A stretch of DNA of 64,000 nt, from assembly GCF_001612825.1 (NCBI RefSeq), contig NZ_BDBE01000036.1, positions 62,001-126,000 of the forward strand, given 5' to 3'. The stretch's first letter is position 1. Each line of letters starts with the position of its first letter. The notes below the pieces were generated by a model. It was not told the DNA's origin. It did not search any database and worked only from the letters and a program-made list of their open reading frames with translations. Both the position numbers and the translations under genes were made by a program. This document shows, in pieces, positions 24,447-32,760 of the stretch. This DNA is from Nocardia caishijiensis NBRC 108228. GTDB taxonomy: Bacteria; Actinomycetota; Actinomycetes; Mycobacteriales; Mycobacteriaceae.

Positions 24447-25548
24447 GGTTGCCGCCTCCGGCTACTTGCGCGAGCAGATGATCCAGCAGCGGCTCGAGCA
24501 CGGCGATGCCGTCCTTCACCCCGCCGGGCGAACCGGGCAGGTTCACCACCACGGTGCGTCCCGCCAGGCCCGCGATTCCGCGGCTGAGCGCCGCGAGCGG
24601 GAATTTCGCCGTTCCACGCTGCCGGATGGCGTCGGCCACCCCGGGCAGCTCCCGGTCGAGCACGGCTCGCGTCGCTTCGGGTGTGGCGTCGGTGGGTGAG
24701 GCGCCGGTGCCACCGGTCGTGATGACCAGCGAGGGTGCTCCTGTGAGAGCGTCGGTCAGTCCGGCGCCGATCTCCGCGTCCGCGTACACGAGCGGCCCTC
24801 GCACCGAAAAGCCTTGTTTCGCAAGCCATTCAGCGAGAACCGGGCCGGTGGTGTCGGTGCGCGTCCCCGCCGCCGCACCAGTCGAGGCGACAACGACAGC
24901 GGCACTTCGCGATTCGTCAACGGTGCCGTGCGACTCGCTCGTGGCACTGTGCGATTCGACAGCGGCGCTACGCGAGTTGTCGGCGCTGCTGTGCGATTCG
25001 CCAGGGATGCTGTGCGATTCGCCAGCGGTACCATGCGACTCACCAGCCGCGCTGTCTGATTCGACGGCGCCCCTCGCCTCGGGCCGCACCCAATGCCCGT
25101 GCTTCCCACCCTCTTTGGTGACCAGCCGCACCCCGTTCAACACCGCCGCCGGATCGACCGCCTTCACCATGTCGTGCAAGGTGAGGCCCGCCACGGCAAC
25201 GGCGGTGAGCGCCTCCATCTCCACCCCGGTCGGCCCGGTGGTCTTGGCGCTCGCCTCGATGGTGATGGTCGTCTCGGTGAACCCGAACTCCACCTTCACC
25301 GACGACAGCGCCAGCTGGTGACACAGCGGAATGAGCTCGGAAGTCTTCTTGGCACCGGCGATTCCGGCCAGCCGCGCGGTGGACAACACATCGGCCTTGG
25401 GCATGCCGTCGGCCCGCACCAGACCGACCACCTCGGCGGTGGTCTGCAATTCCCCTGCGGCGACGGCGATCCGGGTGGTGTCGGGCTTGGCACTCACATC
25501 GACCATGCGGGCGCGACCTTCGCGGTCGACGTGCGACAACTCGCTCAT
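24439..25548 (-). CDS. moaCB: MoaC-MogA/MoaB fusion protein (bifunctional molybdenum cofactor enzyme)
   Basis: A 369-residue fusion. Residues ~1-158 are MoaC (KTSELIPLCHQL, TTGPTGVEMEALTAV, TKEGGKHGHW), the cyclic pyranopterin monophosphate synthase. Residues ~215-369 are a MogA/MoaB domain (VVVASTGAAAG, ITTGGTGASPTDATPEAT, NLPGSPGGVKDG), which adenylylates molybdopterin. Between them is a roughly 55-residue Ser/Glu/His linker built of imperfect ~8-residue units such as AGESHGT, PGESHSS and AVESHSA. MoaCB-type fusions are known in actinobacteria, but this repeated linker looks unusual. The start overlaps the moeA stop (ATGA). Confidence 0.93.
   Translation of the reverse strand: MSELSHVDREGRARMVDVSAKPDTTRIAVAAGELQTTAEVVGLVRADGMPKADVLSTARLAGIAGAKKTSELIPLCHQLALSSVKVEFGFTETTITIEASAKTTGPTGVEMEALTAVAVAGLTLHDMVKAVDPAAVLNGVRLVTKEGGKHGHWVRPEARGAVESDSAAGESHGTAGESHSIPGESHSSADNSRSAAVESHSATSESHGTVDESRSAAVVVASTGAAAGTRTDTTGPVLAEWLAKQGFSVRGPLVYADAEIGAGLTDALTGAPSLVITTGGTGASPTDATPEATRAVLDRELPGVADAIRQRGTAKFPLAALSRGIAGLAGRTVVVNLPGSPGGVKDGIAVLEPLLDHLLAQVAGGGNHE
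24900..25070 (-). repeat. Degenerate ~24-bp repeats encoding the Glu-Ser-His linker of the MoaC-MogA fusion
   Basis: The motif GCGATTCG or GCGACTCG recurs about every 24 bases (for example near 24952, 24990, 25014 and 25035), each copy coding for an eight-residue unit with a central Glu-Ser-His. The copies keep the reading frame, so the repeat can expand or shrink without breaking the fusion. Confidence 0.7.
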
Positions 25549-26750
25549 AGCATCAAGATTCGCACAGTGGTGCCGACGTCGAGTGTGGTGACCTCGGCGG
25601 GAACGTCGACGAGGGCATCGGCCCATGCCATGCCCGCGATCAGATGCGAACCGGGGCCGGACACAACTTCCACGCCGTCGTCGCTGGTCAGCCCACGCAG
25701 GAATTGGCGCTTGCCCGCCGGGGAGCGGATCGGGGTGAGCAGGGTGAGCTCGCGACTCGCGGGTGCGGGCAGACCGGCGAGCGCGCGGATCGCGGGCCGG
25801 GCGAACACCGTGTAGGAAACCATCGTGCTCACCGGATTGCCGGGGAAGCTCAGCACCGGCACACCGTCGACCACCGTGTAGCCCTGCGGACCGCCCGGTT
25901 GCACCGCGACCGAACCGAACGTGCCGCCCAGCGGGCCGAGCACCTCTTTGACCACCTCGAAGTCGCCCTTGGACACACCGCCGGAGGTGAACACCACATC
26001 GGCCCGCGCGACCGCCGACCGCAGTACCCGCGCGAACATCGATGCGTCGTCGGTGCTGTGCGCGATCTCGAGCACGTCGACACCGTCGGCGCGCAGGGCG
26101 GCGGCCAGGCCGATCCCGTTCGAGTTGTAGATCTGCCCGGGCGCCAGAACCGAACCGGCCGGTCGCAACTCGTCGCCGGTGGTCAGGCACACCGCACGCA
26201 ACCGTGTCAGCACGGGCACGGTCGGCATCCCGACGGCGGCCAACGCGGCGATATGACGTGGCGCGAGCACCGTGCCCGCCCGCGTGACCAACTCGCCCGC
26301 CCGCACATCGGTCCCGGCTTCGCGCACGAACTCCCCGCGCGCCCGGCCGCGTTCGACGACGATGCGGTCGGTGCCCGCCTGCACGTCCTCCACCGGGACG
26401 ACACAGTCCGCGCCGGGCGGCAGCGGCGCGCCCGTCATCACCTTCATCGCCGCGCCCTCGGGCAGCATCTCCGTGCCGGGCCTGCCCGCGGCGACCACCC
26501 CGGCGACCGGCAGCGTCACCGGGGTGACCGCGACGTCGGCGGCCCGCACGGCGTACCCGTCCATGGCCGAATTGCGGAACACCGGCAGATCGATCGGCGA
26601 GGTGACGTCGGCGGCGAGGACGCGCCCGAGCGCGTCGGGCACCGGCACCTGTTCGTCGGGGCGATCGGCGAGGTGGGCCAGCAGCGCGGCGACGGTGTCG
26701 CGGTACTCGTCCACGCTGCGCGCCGACGCGGTGGCGGGCCGGTGAGTCAT
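25545..26750 (-). CDS. moeA: Molybdopterin molybdenumtransferase MoeA
   Basis: A 401-residue MoeA of normal length. Motifs are VFRNSAMDGYAVRAAD near residue 60, GAPLPPGADCVVPVE, TGDEL, FTSGGVSKGDFEVV and LSFPGNPVSTMV. It inserts molybdate into adenylylated molybdopterin, the step after the MogA domain encoded by the next gene. It is the first gene of the minus-strand operon and is divergent from moaA with about 130 bp between starts. Confidence 0.95.
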   Translation of the reverse strand: MTHRPATASARSVDEYRDTVAALLAHLADRPDEQVPVPDALGRVLAADVTSPIDLPVFRNSAMDGYAVRAADVAVTPVTLPVAGVVAAGRPGTEMLPEGAAMKVMTGAPLPPGADCVVPVEDVQAGTDRIVVERGRARGEFVREAGTDVRAGELVTRAGTVLAPRHIAALAAVGMPTVPVLTRLRAVCLTTGDELRPAGSVLAPGQIYNSNGIGLAAALRADGVDVLEIAHSTDDASMFARVLRSAVARADVVFTSGGVSKGDFEVVKEVLGPLGGTFGSVAVQPGGPQGYTVVDGVPVLSFPGNPVSTMVSYTVFARPAIRALAGLPAPASRELTLLTPIRSPAGKRQFLRGLTSDDGVEVVSGPGSHLIAGMAWADALVDVPAEVTTLDVGTTVRILML

Positions 26751-26878
26751 GTGCCCAGCCTAATCGTCGTCGCCGCGCCCGGTTCGATCGTGTTGCTCAC
26801 TGTTTTCGGGCGCGGACGGTGAGCACGAATCGCCGCACCGGACCCGTCGCGACGGGCCCGACGGGTCATACTGGAGGA

Positions 26879-27937
26879 ATGACGCTGGTCGAGATGGGGA
26901 TCCCCGCTGTGCGCTCGGAGCGGCCGTCCCTCGACGGCAGGCCCGAAACGCCGCTGCTGGTCGACCGATTCGGCCGCGTCGCCCGTGACCTGCGTGTTTC
27001 CATCACCGAGAAGTGCTCGTTGCGCTGCACGTACTGCATGCCGGAGGAGGGCCTGCCGCCGATTCCGCGCGAGGAACTGCTCACCGCCGACGAGATCGTG
27101 CGACTGGTGTCGCTGGCGGTGCGGGAACTCGGGGTGCGTGAGGTGCGGTTCACCGGCGGGGAACCGCTGATGCGCCGGGAGCTCGAGCAGATCATCGCGG
27201 GTTGTCACGCCGCCGTGCCCGACACACCGTTGGCGATGACCACCAATGGCGTCGGCTTGGAGCATCGGGTGCGTGGCCTCGCCGAAGCCGGTCTGAGCAG
27301 GGTGAATGTCTCGCTCGACACCGTGGACCGGCTCGATTTCGCCCGCCTGACCCGCCGCGACCGCCTCGAATCGGTCCTCAACGGCATCCGCGCCGCCCGC
27401 GACGCGGGCCTGGCGCCGGTGAAGGTCAACGCCGTGCTCATGCGTGACAACCTCGCCGGGGCCGCCGACCTACTGGCCTGGTGCCTCGCCGAGGACTGTG
27501 AACTGCGCTTCATCGAGGAGATGCCGCTCGACGCCGACCACGAGTGGGCGCGCGAACAGATGGTGACCGCCGCCGACCTGCTCGATGTGCTCGGCACCCG
27601 CTTCACCCTCACTCCCGCGGGCCGTGCCGACCCTGCGGCGCCCGCGGAGAAATGGCTGGTCGACGGCGGTCCGGCAGCCGTGGGCATCATCGCGACGGTG
27701 ACCCGCAAGTTCTGCGACAACTGCGACCGCACCCGACTCACCGCCGACGGCATGCTGCGCTCCTGCCTGTTCAGCGACCAGGAGTTCGACGTGCGCACCG
27801 CGTTACGCGCCGGTGCCGACGATGCCGAGGTCGCCGAACTGTGGCGCGGTGCGATGTGGCAGAAATGGGCAGGTCACGGCATCGATGCCGCAGGTTTCGT
27901 CCCCCCGGAACGCACGATGGGAGCCATCGGTGGTTGA
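26879..27937 (+). CDS. moaA: GTP 3',8-cyclase MoaA
   Basis: A 352-residue radical SAM enzyme. The N-terminal iron-sulfur motif is TEKCSLRCTYCMPEEG, followed by RFTGGEPLMRREL, and the C-terminal cluster is KFCDNCDRTRLTADG with a later RSC. It ends in the Gly-Gly tail (MGAIGG) required for activity in the family. It catalyses the first step of molybdenum cofactor synthesis from GTP, paired with the MoaC half of the fusion. ATG 26879 follows CTGGAGGA closely; the frame continues upstream to 26819. Confidence 0.95.
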   Translation: MTLVEMGIPAVRSERPSLDGRPETPLLVDRFGRVARDLRVSITEKCSLRCTYCMPEEGLPPIPREELLTADEIVRLVSLAVRELGVREVRFTGGEPLMRRELEQIIAGCHAAVPDTPLAMTTNGVGLEHRVRGLAEAGLSRVNVSLDTVDRLDFARLTRRDRLESVLNGIRAARDAGLAPVKVNAVLMRDNLAGAADLLAWCLAEDCELRFIEEMPLDADHEWAREQMVTAADLLDVLGTRFTLTPAGRADPAAPAEKWLVDGGPAAVGIIATVTRKFCDNCDRTRLTADGMLRSCLFSDQEFDVRTALRAGADDAEVAELWRGAMWQKWAGHGIDAAGFVPPERTMGAIGG

Positions 27938-28172
27938 GGTCCGCTATTTCGCCGCGATCGCCGACGCGGTCGGCAAGAACACCGAATCACTCGACCTACC
28001 CGACGGCGCGACGATCGCCGACCTGCGCACCACCCTGGCCGCCACCTACGGCGCCGAGGTGGACACGCTGGTCCGCGTCTGCGCCTTCCTGATCGGTGAC
28101 GAACTCACCCGCGACCCCGCCGCCACCCTGCGTGACACGGTCGACGTGCTGCCCCCGTTCGCGGGCGGCTGA
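27930..28172 (+). CDS. moaD: Molybdopterin synthase sulfur-carrier subunit MoaD
   Basis: An 80-residue ubiquitin-like protein (VEVRYFAAIADAVGKNTES) ending in VLPPFAGG; the Gly-Gly tail is thiocarboxylated to donate sulfur in molybdopterin synthase with MoaE. The GTG start at 27930 overlaps the moaA stop by eight bases, so moaA and moaD are coupled. It is too short to stand out but is unmistakable by its C-terminus. Confidence 0.93.
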   Translation: MVEVRYFAAIADAVGKNTESLDLPDGATIADLRTTLAATYGAEVDTLVRVCAFLIGDELTRDPAATLRDTVDVLPPFAGG

Positions 28173-28269
28173 GAAATTTCTGGCGGATCGATGTAGAGAT
28201 CCCCGCCGGGAGTTCGTCGTCTGGACAACGTGGGGCATCGGGCCCGGCGTCATCCGAGGAGGTAGCGAC

Positions 28270-28980
28270 ATGCACTATCTGGCGACTCTGGCAGGCCGCG
28301 AGGACGCGAGCGCGGAGCCGGGCAGCCCCGAGTTCGAGGCCGAACTCCAGGCATATGTGGACTTCGAGAGCGAGGCGGGAGCGGCGGTGGCCGGGGGCGC
28401 CGCGCTGTATCCGGCCGAGACGGCACTGACGGTCCGGCACAGTGCGGGGCAGGTGATGATCACCGACGGCCCGTTCACCGAGCAGGCCGAGGTGGTCGGC
28501 GGCTTCTATGTGCTCGACTGCGCGGATCTCGACGAGGCGATCCAGCGGGCGCGCCGGATCCCGGCTGCCGCCGTCGGTGCCGTCGAACTGCGGCCCGCGG
28601 TGATGTACGCCCCGCACGGCACTCCCGGTCCGGACTGGTGGATGGCGCTGCTCTGGGAACAGCCCGACGCGGTGATCGCCCCCGAAACACCCGAGTGGGA
28701 CGCCGCGGTGGCGCAGCACAGCCGGTTCGGCGAGGAACAGCGCGCGGCGATCCGTGGCGGCGCGGCGCTGATGCCGCCCGCGACCGCGACGACCCTGCGG
28801 GTGCGCGAGGGCGAATTGTTGCTCACCGACGGGCCTTTCCCCGAGTTCGCCGAGGTGGTCGACGGTTTCTACCTGTTCGCGGCTCCCGACCGCGCGACGG
28901 CGGCCCGGATCGCGGCTCGGATCCCGTGTGGTGAGAAGGGGCATGTGGAGGTTCGCCAGGTCGTGGATCTCGGCGCTTGA
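28270..28980 (+). CDS. Duplicated YCII/DGPF-domain protein, partner of ECF42 sigma factor
   Basis: A 236-residue protein made of two YCII-related (DGPF) domains; each carries the signature, ITDGPFTEQAEVVGG and LTDGPFPEFAEVVDG, about 130 residues apart. DGPF proteins are the standard genomic companions of ECF42 sigma factors, and one follows immediately. Known relatives act with their sigma factor in stress or antibiotic responses, although the mechanism is unclear. ATG 28270 has GAGGAGGTAG upstream. Confidence 0.88.
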   Translation: MHYLATLAGREDASAEPGSPEFEAELQAYVDFESEAGAAVAGGAALYPAETALTVRHSAGQVMITDGPFTEQAEVVGGFYVLDCADLDEAIQRARRIPAAAVGAVELRPAVMYAPHGTPGPDWWMALLWEQPDAVIAPETPEWDAAVAQHSRFGEEQRAAIRGGAALMPPATATTLRVREGELLLTDGPFPEFAEVVDGFYLFAAPDRATAARIAARIPCGEKGHVEVRQVVDLGA

Positions 28981-28982
28981 CG

Positions 28983-30227
28983 ATGCCGACGGGCCCGATC
29001 GATCTCGACCGCGTCTACCGTGCCGAATTCGGTCGGGCCCTGGCCACTCTCGCACGTCAGCTCGGTGACATCGGCGCGGCGGAGGACGCTGTGCAGGAGG
29101 CGTTCGCCGACGCCCTGCGCACCTGGCCCGAGCGCGGGCTCCCGAACAACCCCGGCGCATGGATCACCACCGCCGCCCGGCATCGCGCGCTGGATCGCTT
29201 GCGGCGCGAATCCGCCAGGGCGGCAAAGGAACAGGACGCGGTCCGACTCGGCCAGGTCGGGTTCCCCGCACCGGACGAGGAGCTCGACATGGCGCCGGTC
29301 GCCGACGACCAGCTGCGGATGATCTTCACCTGTTGCCATCCGGCGCTGTCGGCCGAATCGCAGGTCGCCCTCACCCTGCGGCTGGTGTGCGGCCTGCGCA
29401 CCGCCGAGATCGCGCGAGCCTTCCTACAACCGGAACACACAGTGGCGCAACGGCTCACCCGCGCCAAGGCCAAGATCCGTCATGCCGCCATTCCCCTGCG
29501 AGTGCCACCCCCGCACCTGCTGCCCGAGCGGACCCCGGCGGTCCTGTCCTGTGTGTACCTGGTCTTCACCGAGGGCTACTTCGCCACCTCGGGCGCGACG
29601 GCGGTGCGCGAGGAATTGTGCGACGAGGCGATTCGGCTCGGTCGTCTGCTCTGTGCTCTGCTCCCGGACGAACCGGAGGTCAGGGCGCTGCTGGCCCTCA
29701 TGCTGCTCAACGACAGCCGTCGCGACCAACGGCGTTCTCCCACCGGTGAGTTGGTGCCCCTGGAGGAGCAGGACCGGTCGGGCTGGAATCGTGGCGCCAT
29801 CGCGGCGGGCCTGCGTTGCTTGATCTCGGCCGCCGCCGACGGTCACACCGGGCCCTATCTCGCTCAGGCCCGGATCGCGGCCGCGCACGCCACGGCACCG
29901 AGCTGGTCGGACACCGACTGGCACGCGATCGTCACCGCCTACGACGAACTCGCCCGCGCCACGCGCTCACCGATCGTGCTGGTGAACCGTGCTGTCGCCC
30001 TGGGCTTCCGCGACGGTTTCGAGGCGGGACTGGCGGCGCTCGACACCATCGCCGACCACCCGCGGCTGGCCGGGTCCTCGGCGGTCGTGTCCACCCGCGC
30101 CGATCTGCTGCGCCGGGCGGGACGCGATGCCGAAGCCGCCGAGCAGTACCGGCGGGCCGTGGCCACCGCGGAAAACGACCAGGTCCGCCGCTTCCTGACG
30201 CGACGACTCGCCGAAGTCGACGGCTAG
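28983..30227 (+). CDS. ECF42-type sigma factor with long C-terminal extension
   Basis: About 414 residues. Sigma region 2 is AEDAVQEAFADALRTWP with PGAWITTAARHRALDRLR, and region 4 is LTLRLVCGLRTAEIARAF. A ~210-residue helical, TPR-like extension with the conserved YLVFTEGYFATSG and LVNRAVALGF follows; this architecture defines the ECF42/SigJ-like group, which lacks an anti-sigma and is thought to be self-controlled through the extension. The DGPF partner is directly upstream. A TTG at 28977 overlapping the upstream stop is an alternative start. It converges on nadE with a four-base overlap. Confidence 0.9.
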   Translation: MPTGPIDLDRVYRAEFGRALATLARQLGDIGAAEDAVQEAFADALRTWPERGLPNNPGAWITTAARHRALDRLRRESARAAKEQDAVRLGQVGFPAPDEELDMAPVADDQLRMIFTCCHPALSAESQVALTLRLVCGLRTAEIARAFLQPEHTVAQRLTRAKAKIRHAAIPLRVPPPHLLPERTPAVLSCVYLVFTEGYFATSGATAVREELCDEAIRLGRLLCALLPDEPEVRALLALMLLNDSRRDQRRSPTGELVPLEEQDRSGWNRGAIAAGLRCLISAAADGHTGPYLAQARIAAAHATAPSWSDTDWHAIVTAYDELARATRSPIVLVNRAVALGFRDGFEAGLAALDTIADHPRLAGSSAVVSTRADLLRRAGRDAEAAEQYRRAVATAENDQVRRFLTRRLAEVDG

Positions 30228-31048
30228 CGCCACCAGGTGTCGAGCGGCGTCACCGGGACGGTGCGCTTGTGGCGGGTCGCCGTGAACAGCGACTCCACCC
30301 GGTCGGCCACCTTGTCGGTGACGTCTTTGCCCTCGAGGTAGTCGTCGATCTCGCTGTAGCGCACGCCGAGCGCGTCCTCGTCGGGCAACGCGGGCCGGTC
30401 GTCCTCGAGGTCGGCGGTCGGCACCTTCGACCAGGTGCTCGGCGGGGCGCCGAGTTCCTGCAACAGCGCGGCGCCCTGACGCTTGGTGAGGCCGGTGAGC
30501 GGAGTCAGGTCGACACCGCCGTCGCCGTACTTGGTGAAGAATCCCGTGACCGCCTCGGCGGCGTGGTCGGTGCCGACCACCAGGAGGTTCTCCTGCCCGG
30601 CCAGCGCGTACTGGGCGACCATCCGCTCGCGCGCCTTGATGTTGCCGCGCACGAAGTCGCGCAACCGTTCGTGGTCGATGGACCCGGCCACCTCGGCCGA
30701 CACCGCGTCGACGCCGGGGCGGACGTTCACGACGACGCAGCGGTCGGGGTCGATGAAGTTCAGGGCGATCTGCGCGTCGTGCTCGTCGGCCTGCACGCCG
30801 TAGGGCAGCCGGACCGCGAGGAAGGTGGCGTCACCGCCCTCGGCCCGCAGCTCCTCGGCGGCCAGCTGGCACAGCCGACCGGCGAGGGTGCTGTCCTGCC
30901 CGCCGCTGATACCGAGCACGAAACCCTTCGCGGGGGTCGTGCTCAGGTACTCCTTGAGGAAGTCGACGCGCCTGCGGACCTCCTGCTTCGGTTCGATCTC
31001 GGGTCGCACACCCAATTCGGCAATGATCTGTTCACGCAGTGTCCCCAT
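30224..31048 (-). CDS. nadE: Ammonia-dependent NAD+ synthetase NadE
   Basis: A 274-residue NAD synthetase of the short, ammonia-dependent form. The PP-loop is LGISGGQDSTLAG, and further motifs are RLPYGVQADE, GNIKARERM, LVVGTDHAAEAVTGFFTKYGDGG and LTKRQGAALLQ. It converts nicotinate adenine dinucleotide to NAD. Mycobacteria usually rely on a glutamine-dependent NadE with an N-terminal glutaminase domain, which is absent here. It lies six bases downstream of the TetR gene on the same strand and may be co-transcribed. Confidence 0.94.
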   Translation of the reverse strand: MGTLREQIIAELGVRPEIEPKQEVRRRVDFLKEYLSTTPAKGFVLGISGGQDSTLAGRLCQLAAEELRAEGGDATFLAVRLPYGVQADEHDAQIALNFIDPDRCVVVNVRPGVDAVSAEVAGSIDHERLRDFVRGNIKARERMVAQYALAGQENLLVVGTDHAAEAVTGFFTKYGDGGVDLTPLTGLTKRQGAALLQELGAPPSTWSKVPTADLEDDRPALPDEDALGVRYSEIDDYLEGKDVTDKVADRVESLFTATRHKRTVPVTPLDTWWR

Positions 31049-31054
31049 GCCGTC

Positions 31055-31711
31055 TCACTCTACTTGGGCGGCAGGCGAAACAACCCGGCGAACGAGCCAT
31101 TCCCAGTTGTCGCCGATCTGTGCGCGGGTGTAGCCGAGCACCTCCATCTGATGCAGGACCAGCGCCGCCGAGAGCGTCGCGAGCAGGCCGTCGGCGATCA
31201 GCGCGAGTTCCCCGCGCACCCCGGCCGTGCGCAGCAGCAGCACGATGTGGGCGCGGTGCAGCGCGTAGGGGCCGTCACCGAAGCGGCCCTTCTCCTCGGC
31301 GGCGCGGTGCAGGTCGCCCTCGAGTTCGATGTCGAGCAGTCGGGTGCGGCCGAAGGCGATCAACCGTTCCACCGGGTCGGCGTCGGGCCCGAGCGGGCCA
31401 GGCCCGAACATGAACGATGTCTGGAACTTCTGTTCGGAGTGGTCGAGCAGGGCCAGCATGAGCCCGGAGCGATTGCCGAAGCGGCGGAACACCGTGCCCT
31501 TGCCGACGCCCGCGCGCTTGGCGAGCGCGTCCATGGTGAGCCCCGCGACGCCGTGCTCGCGCACCAGCTGCTGGGCCGCGTCGAGCAGCAGCGCCCGGTT
31601 GCGGGCCGCGTCGGCACGCTCGGCCGGTTCCGCGGTGAGCGACGACGGTTGCCCGATGCGCAGCAGCCCGGGCTCGTCGGACCTCGGTGTGCTGTAGCTC
31701 ACGCTGCTCAC
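31055..31711 (-). CDS. TetR-family transcriptional regulator
   Basis: A 218-residue TetR protein. The N-terminal helix-turn-helix is AGLTMDALAKRAGVGKGTVFRRFGNRSGLM. The effector domain is typical in length but gives no ligand clue. It is divergent from the FMN reductase gene 88 bp away; the shared interval contains the perfect palindrome at 31733-31746, which could be its operator. Repression of the reductase, and of itself together with nadE, is plausible. Confidence 0.9.
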   Translation of the reverse strand: MSSVSYSTPRSDEPGLLRIGQPSSLTAEPAERADAARNRALLLDAAQQLVREHGVAGLTMDALAKRAGVGKGTVFRRFGNRSGLMLALLDHSEQKFQTSFMFGPGPLGPDADPVERLIAFGRTRLLDIELEGDLHRAAEEKGRFGDGPYALHRAHIVLLLRTAGVRGELALIADGLLATLSAALVLHQMEVLGYTRAQIGDNWEWLVRRVVSPAAQVE

Positions 31712-31732
31712 ACGCCCCTCCGGGGAAGTATT

Positions 31733-31746
31733 CGGACCGTGGTCCG
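31733..31746. promoter_or_regulatory. Palindromic candidate operator between TetR and FMN reductase genes
   Basis: CGGACC and GGTCCG flank a two-base centre, a perfect six-base inverted repeat, located 22 bases from the TetR start and 52 bases from the reductase start. TetR regulators typically bind such palindromes in the divergent promoter. Confidence 0.5.
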
Positions 31747-31798
31747 GTTAGTCTGGGATGAAACTTCGATCCTCCCACTGAGTACACCAGGAGTCGTC

Positions 31799-32368
31799 AT
31801 GAGCGAGACCCGCATCCTTACTCTGGTCGGCAGCCTGCGCGCCGATTCGATCAACCGCCGCCTGGCCGAGGCCGCCGCGCAGACCGCGCCCGAGGGTGTC
31901 GAGGTCGCCCTGTACGAGGGTCTGGCCGAGATCCCCTTCTACAACGAGGACATCGACGTTCCCGGTTCCGTTCCCGCCGCCGCGCAGGCGCTGCGCGACG
32001 CGGTCGCCGCCGCCGACGCCGTTCTGCTGGTCACGCCCGAGTACAACGGCACCCTGCCCGCCGTGCTGAAGAACGCCATCGACTGGGCCTCGCGTCCCTA
32101 TGGTGCCGGTTCGATCAAGGACAAGCCGGTCGCCGTGGTGAGTGCCTCGATCAGCGCGCGTGCCGCCGAGTGGGCGCACGGTGACGCGGTCAAGGCCGTC
32201 GGCGTCGCCGGTGGCGTCGTGGTCGAGTCGGCCACCGTCCGTTTCGGCACCATCGGTGAGCGGTTCGCCCAGGTGCACCCCAGCCAGGACGCCGAGGCGC
32301 TGACCCAGCTCGGCGCGGCCGTGCACGAACTGGTCGCCGCGGCGAACGGCACGCTCGTCACCGCGTAA
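31799..32368 (+). CDS. NADPH-dependent FMN reductase-like flavoprotein
   Basis: A 189-residue flavodoxin-like protein of the NADPH-dependent FMN reductase family: TLVGSLRADSINRRLAEAA binds the flavin phosphate, and VTPEYNGTLPAVLKNAIDW is the family signature. It should reduce FMN or quinones, or azo compounds, with NADPH. ATG 31799 follows CCAGGAGTCGTC. It is divergent from, and probably controlled by, the adjacent TetR regulator. A terminator follows at 32389. Confidence 0.9.
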   Translation: MSETRILTLVGSLRADSINRRLAEAAAQTAPEGVEVALYEGLAEIPFYNEDIDVPGSVPAAAQALRDAVAAADAVLLVTPEYNGTLPAVLKNAIDWASRPYGAGSIKDKPVAVVSASISARAAEWAHGDAVKAVGVAGGVVVESATVRFGTIGERFAQVHPSQDAEALTQLGAAVHELVAAANGTLVTA

Positions 32369-32388
32369 GCTGACAGCGCTCCCCACGG

Positions 32389-32423
32389 GCGCCGCATCGA
32401 CACGGTCGGTGCGGCGCTCTTTC
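32389..32423 (+). terminator. Terminator of the FMN reductase gene
   Basis: An eight-bp stem (32389-32396 pairing with 32410-32417) followed by TCTTTCGTTG, 20 bases after the stop codon. Confidence 0.75.
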
Positions 32424-32760
32424 GTTGTCGAGCCGGTTTGCTGAAGACTCGCCGGTAGGCGAAATCGTGATCTGAACCACTGTTTCGCCTGCTGGGCTGG
32501 GGCGCGTCCTGGGACTTACCCGGTGGAAATTACATCTGTGCGACTCGCAACCCCTTGTGTTGTTCCCATCTGTCGGCCACTAGGTGTAGTGTCTTCGGTA
32601 CTGGAACACGGTGTGAAGCCACTACTGATCGGGCCCAAGGGAAGGGGTTGCGAGCAGGGCTTTCTTCGCCAGATCCAGGAGTTTGCGCAGCATCACCGTT
32701 CGTGCACTGCATACGGATAACCAGGCTGTGGATCAGGCATAGGAGAGAGGGACTCTAGAG
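32424..32760 (+). promoter_or_regulatory. nrdHIE promoter region with paired NrdR-like boxes
   Basis: Non-coding. Two 16-base sites start exactly 32 bases apart: a degenerate one at 32545-32560 (right half TTGTGT intact) and a good one at 32577-32592 containing CACTA-GGTG-TAGTG. The same arrangement precedes nrdF. NrdR, the ATP-cone repressor of ribonucleotide reductase genes, binds tandem 16-base boxes about three helical turns apart. The remaining ~170 bases before nrdH hold a leader with a purine-rich GGAGAGAGGG before the start. Confidence 0.75.

Noticed and set aside
29816..32368. 850-codon plus frame covering nadE and TetR genes
   Set aside because: Only its last 189 codons, the FMN reductase, are real; the rest runs antisense to nadE and the TetR gene, both with unambiguous motifs.
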